Of a stretch of 5,815 nt of DNA, positions 5,535 to 5,815 are shown in pieces. The notes below the pieces were generated by a model. It was not told the DNA's origin. It saw only the letters and a program-made list of their open reading frames with translations, and searched no databases. Within the stretch, counting starts at the first letter, position 1. Every line of letters begins with the position of its first letter. Position numbers and translations under genes: made by a program. This DNA is from an uncultured cyanobacterium (GTDB taxonomy: Bacteria; Cyanobacteriota; Cyanobacteriia; PCC-6307; Cyanobiaceae), in contig CAIXOZ010000131.1 of assembly GCA_903921295.1 (NCBI GenBank), positions 1-5,815 of the forward strand, read 5' to 3'.

Positions 5535-5815
5535 GGGGCCGTGAACAGGTCGTATTTGCGGCGCTTCTCGGCGCTGACCTGCTCCTTCGGGGTCATCAGG
5601 GCATGGCGCAGGGCGCTGTGGGATGGGCTGGTGGGCCGCTCCCTGGCGATGCGCTCGGCGGCAGCGCGGACGACCTTCTGGGCCAGGGAGGCGTTGGTGC
5701 GCAGATTTTCGATCACCATCTCCACGGTCACCGAATCGTGCTCCTGGTGCCAACAGTCGTAATCGGTGACCATCGCCAGGGTGGCGTAAGCGATCTCCGC
5801 CTCCCGCGCCAGCCG
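5510..5815 (-). CDS. mtnP: S-methyl-5'-thioadenosine phosphorylase, C-terminal part
   Basis: Enzyme of methionine salvage that splits 5'-methylthioadenosine with phosphate into adenine and 5-methylthioribose-1-phosphate. Only the last 101 codons lie in the window; the frame stays open to base 5815, and the N-terminal two thirds are beyond it. The visible part begins RLAREAEIAYATLAMVTDYD (from 5815 leftwards) and carries VTDYDCW, which matches the purine-recognition segment of human MTAP containing the two base-binding aspartates. The rest of the tail (HDSVTVEMVIENLRTNA) also matches the family pattern. The protein ends YDLFTAPYWGPFTG at a TGA at 5512-5510. A member of the broader purine nucleoside phosphorylase family with another specificity is possible but less likely given the TDYDCW motif. 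It is convergent with murQ, and the two coding ends overlap by 25 bp. Confidence 0.9.
   Translation of the reverse strand, partial: RLAREAEIAYATLAMVTDYDCWHQEHDSVTVEMVIENLRTNASLAQKVVRAAAERIARERPTSPSHSALRHALMTPKEQVSAEKRRKYDLFTAPYWGPFTG

Noticed and set aside
5535..5773. Possible separate short gene for the left-reading 87-codon frame starting at an internal ATG at 5773
   Set aside because: The frame continues upstream without a stop to the window edge and encodes RLAREAEIAYATLA, which matches the MTA phosphorylase family, so this ATG is internal to mtnP.

Overview
The window looks like a GC-rich cyanobacterial chromosome segment, most likely from the Synechococcus/Cyanobium picocyanobacteria. 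This is inferred from protein resemblance: a CXnC-type [2Fe-2S] ferredoxin with the QDEDEVYE tail, a DnaK of the DnaK3 type beside a zinc-free DnaJ, and a DUF3110 protein. It is supported by the frequent CGATCG core of the cyanobacterial HIP1 palindrome. No database search was possible.

Layout, left to right. A nearly complete small ferredoxin gene is read leftwards and leaves the window at base 1. It is divergent from a complete tRNA-Ser(GGA) gene, which is followed by a strong intrinsic terminator. A short leader with a second hairpin precedes four tightly packed rightward genes: dnaK3 (Hsp70), dnaJ3 (J-domain co-chaperone), a DUF3110 protein, and murQ (N-acetylmuramic acid 6-phosphate etherase). 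The junctions are +2 bp, +27 bp and a 4-bp GTGA overlap, so one polycistronic transcript is likely. The C-terminal part of a leftward gene for S-methyl-5'-thioadenosine phosphorylase (mtnP) fills the right end, and its last codons overlap the end of murQ by 25 bp.

How the genes fit together. DnaK3 and DnaJ3 form an evident chaperone pair. In model cyanobacteria the DnaK3 type is linked to the thylakoid membrane. DUF3110 has no known function. MurQ belongs to cell-wall amino-sugar recycling, and nothing in the sequence explains its coupling to the chaperone genes. The most distinctive feature is the roughly 173-residue disordered tail of DnaK3, rich in Arg, Asp and evenly scattered Trp, with no Lys. 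I found no mobile element, CRISPR array, phage gene or clear new system; this is mostly a conserved housekeeping region.
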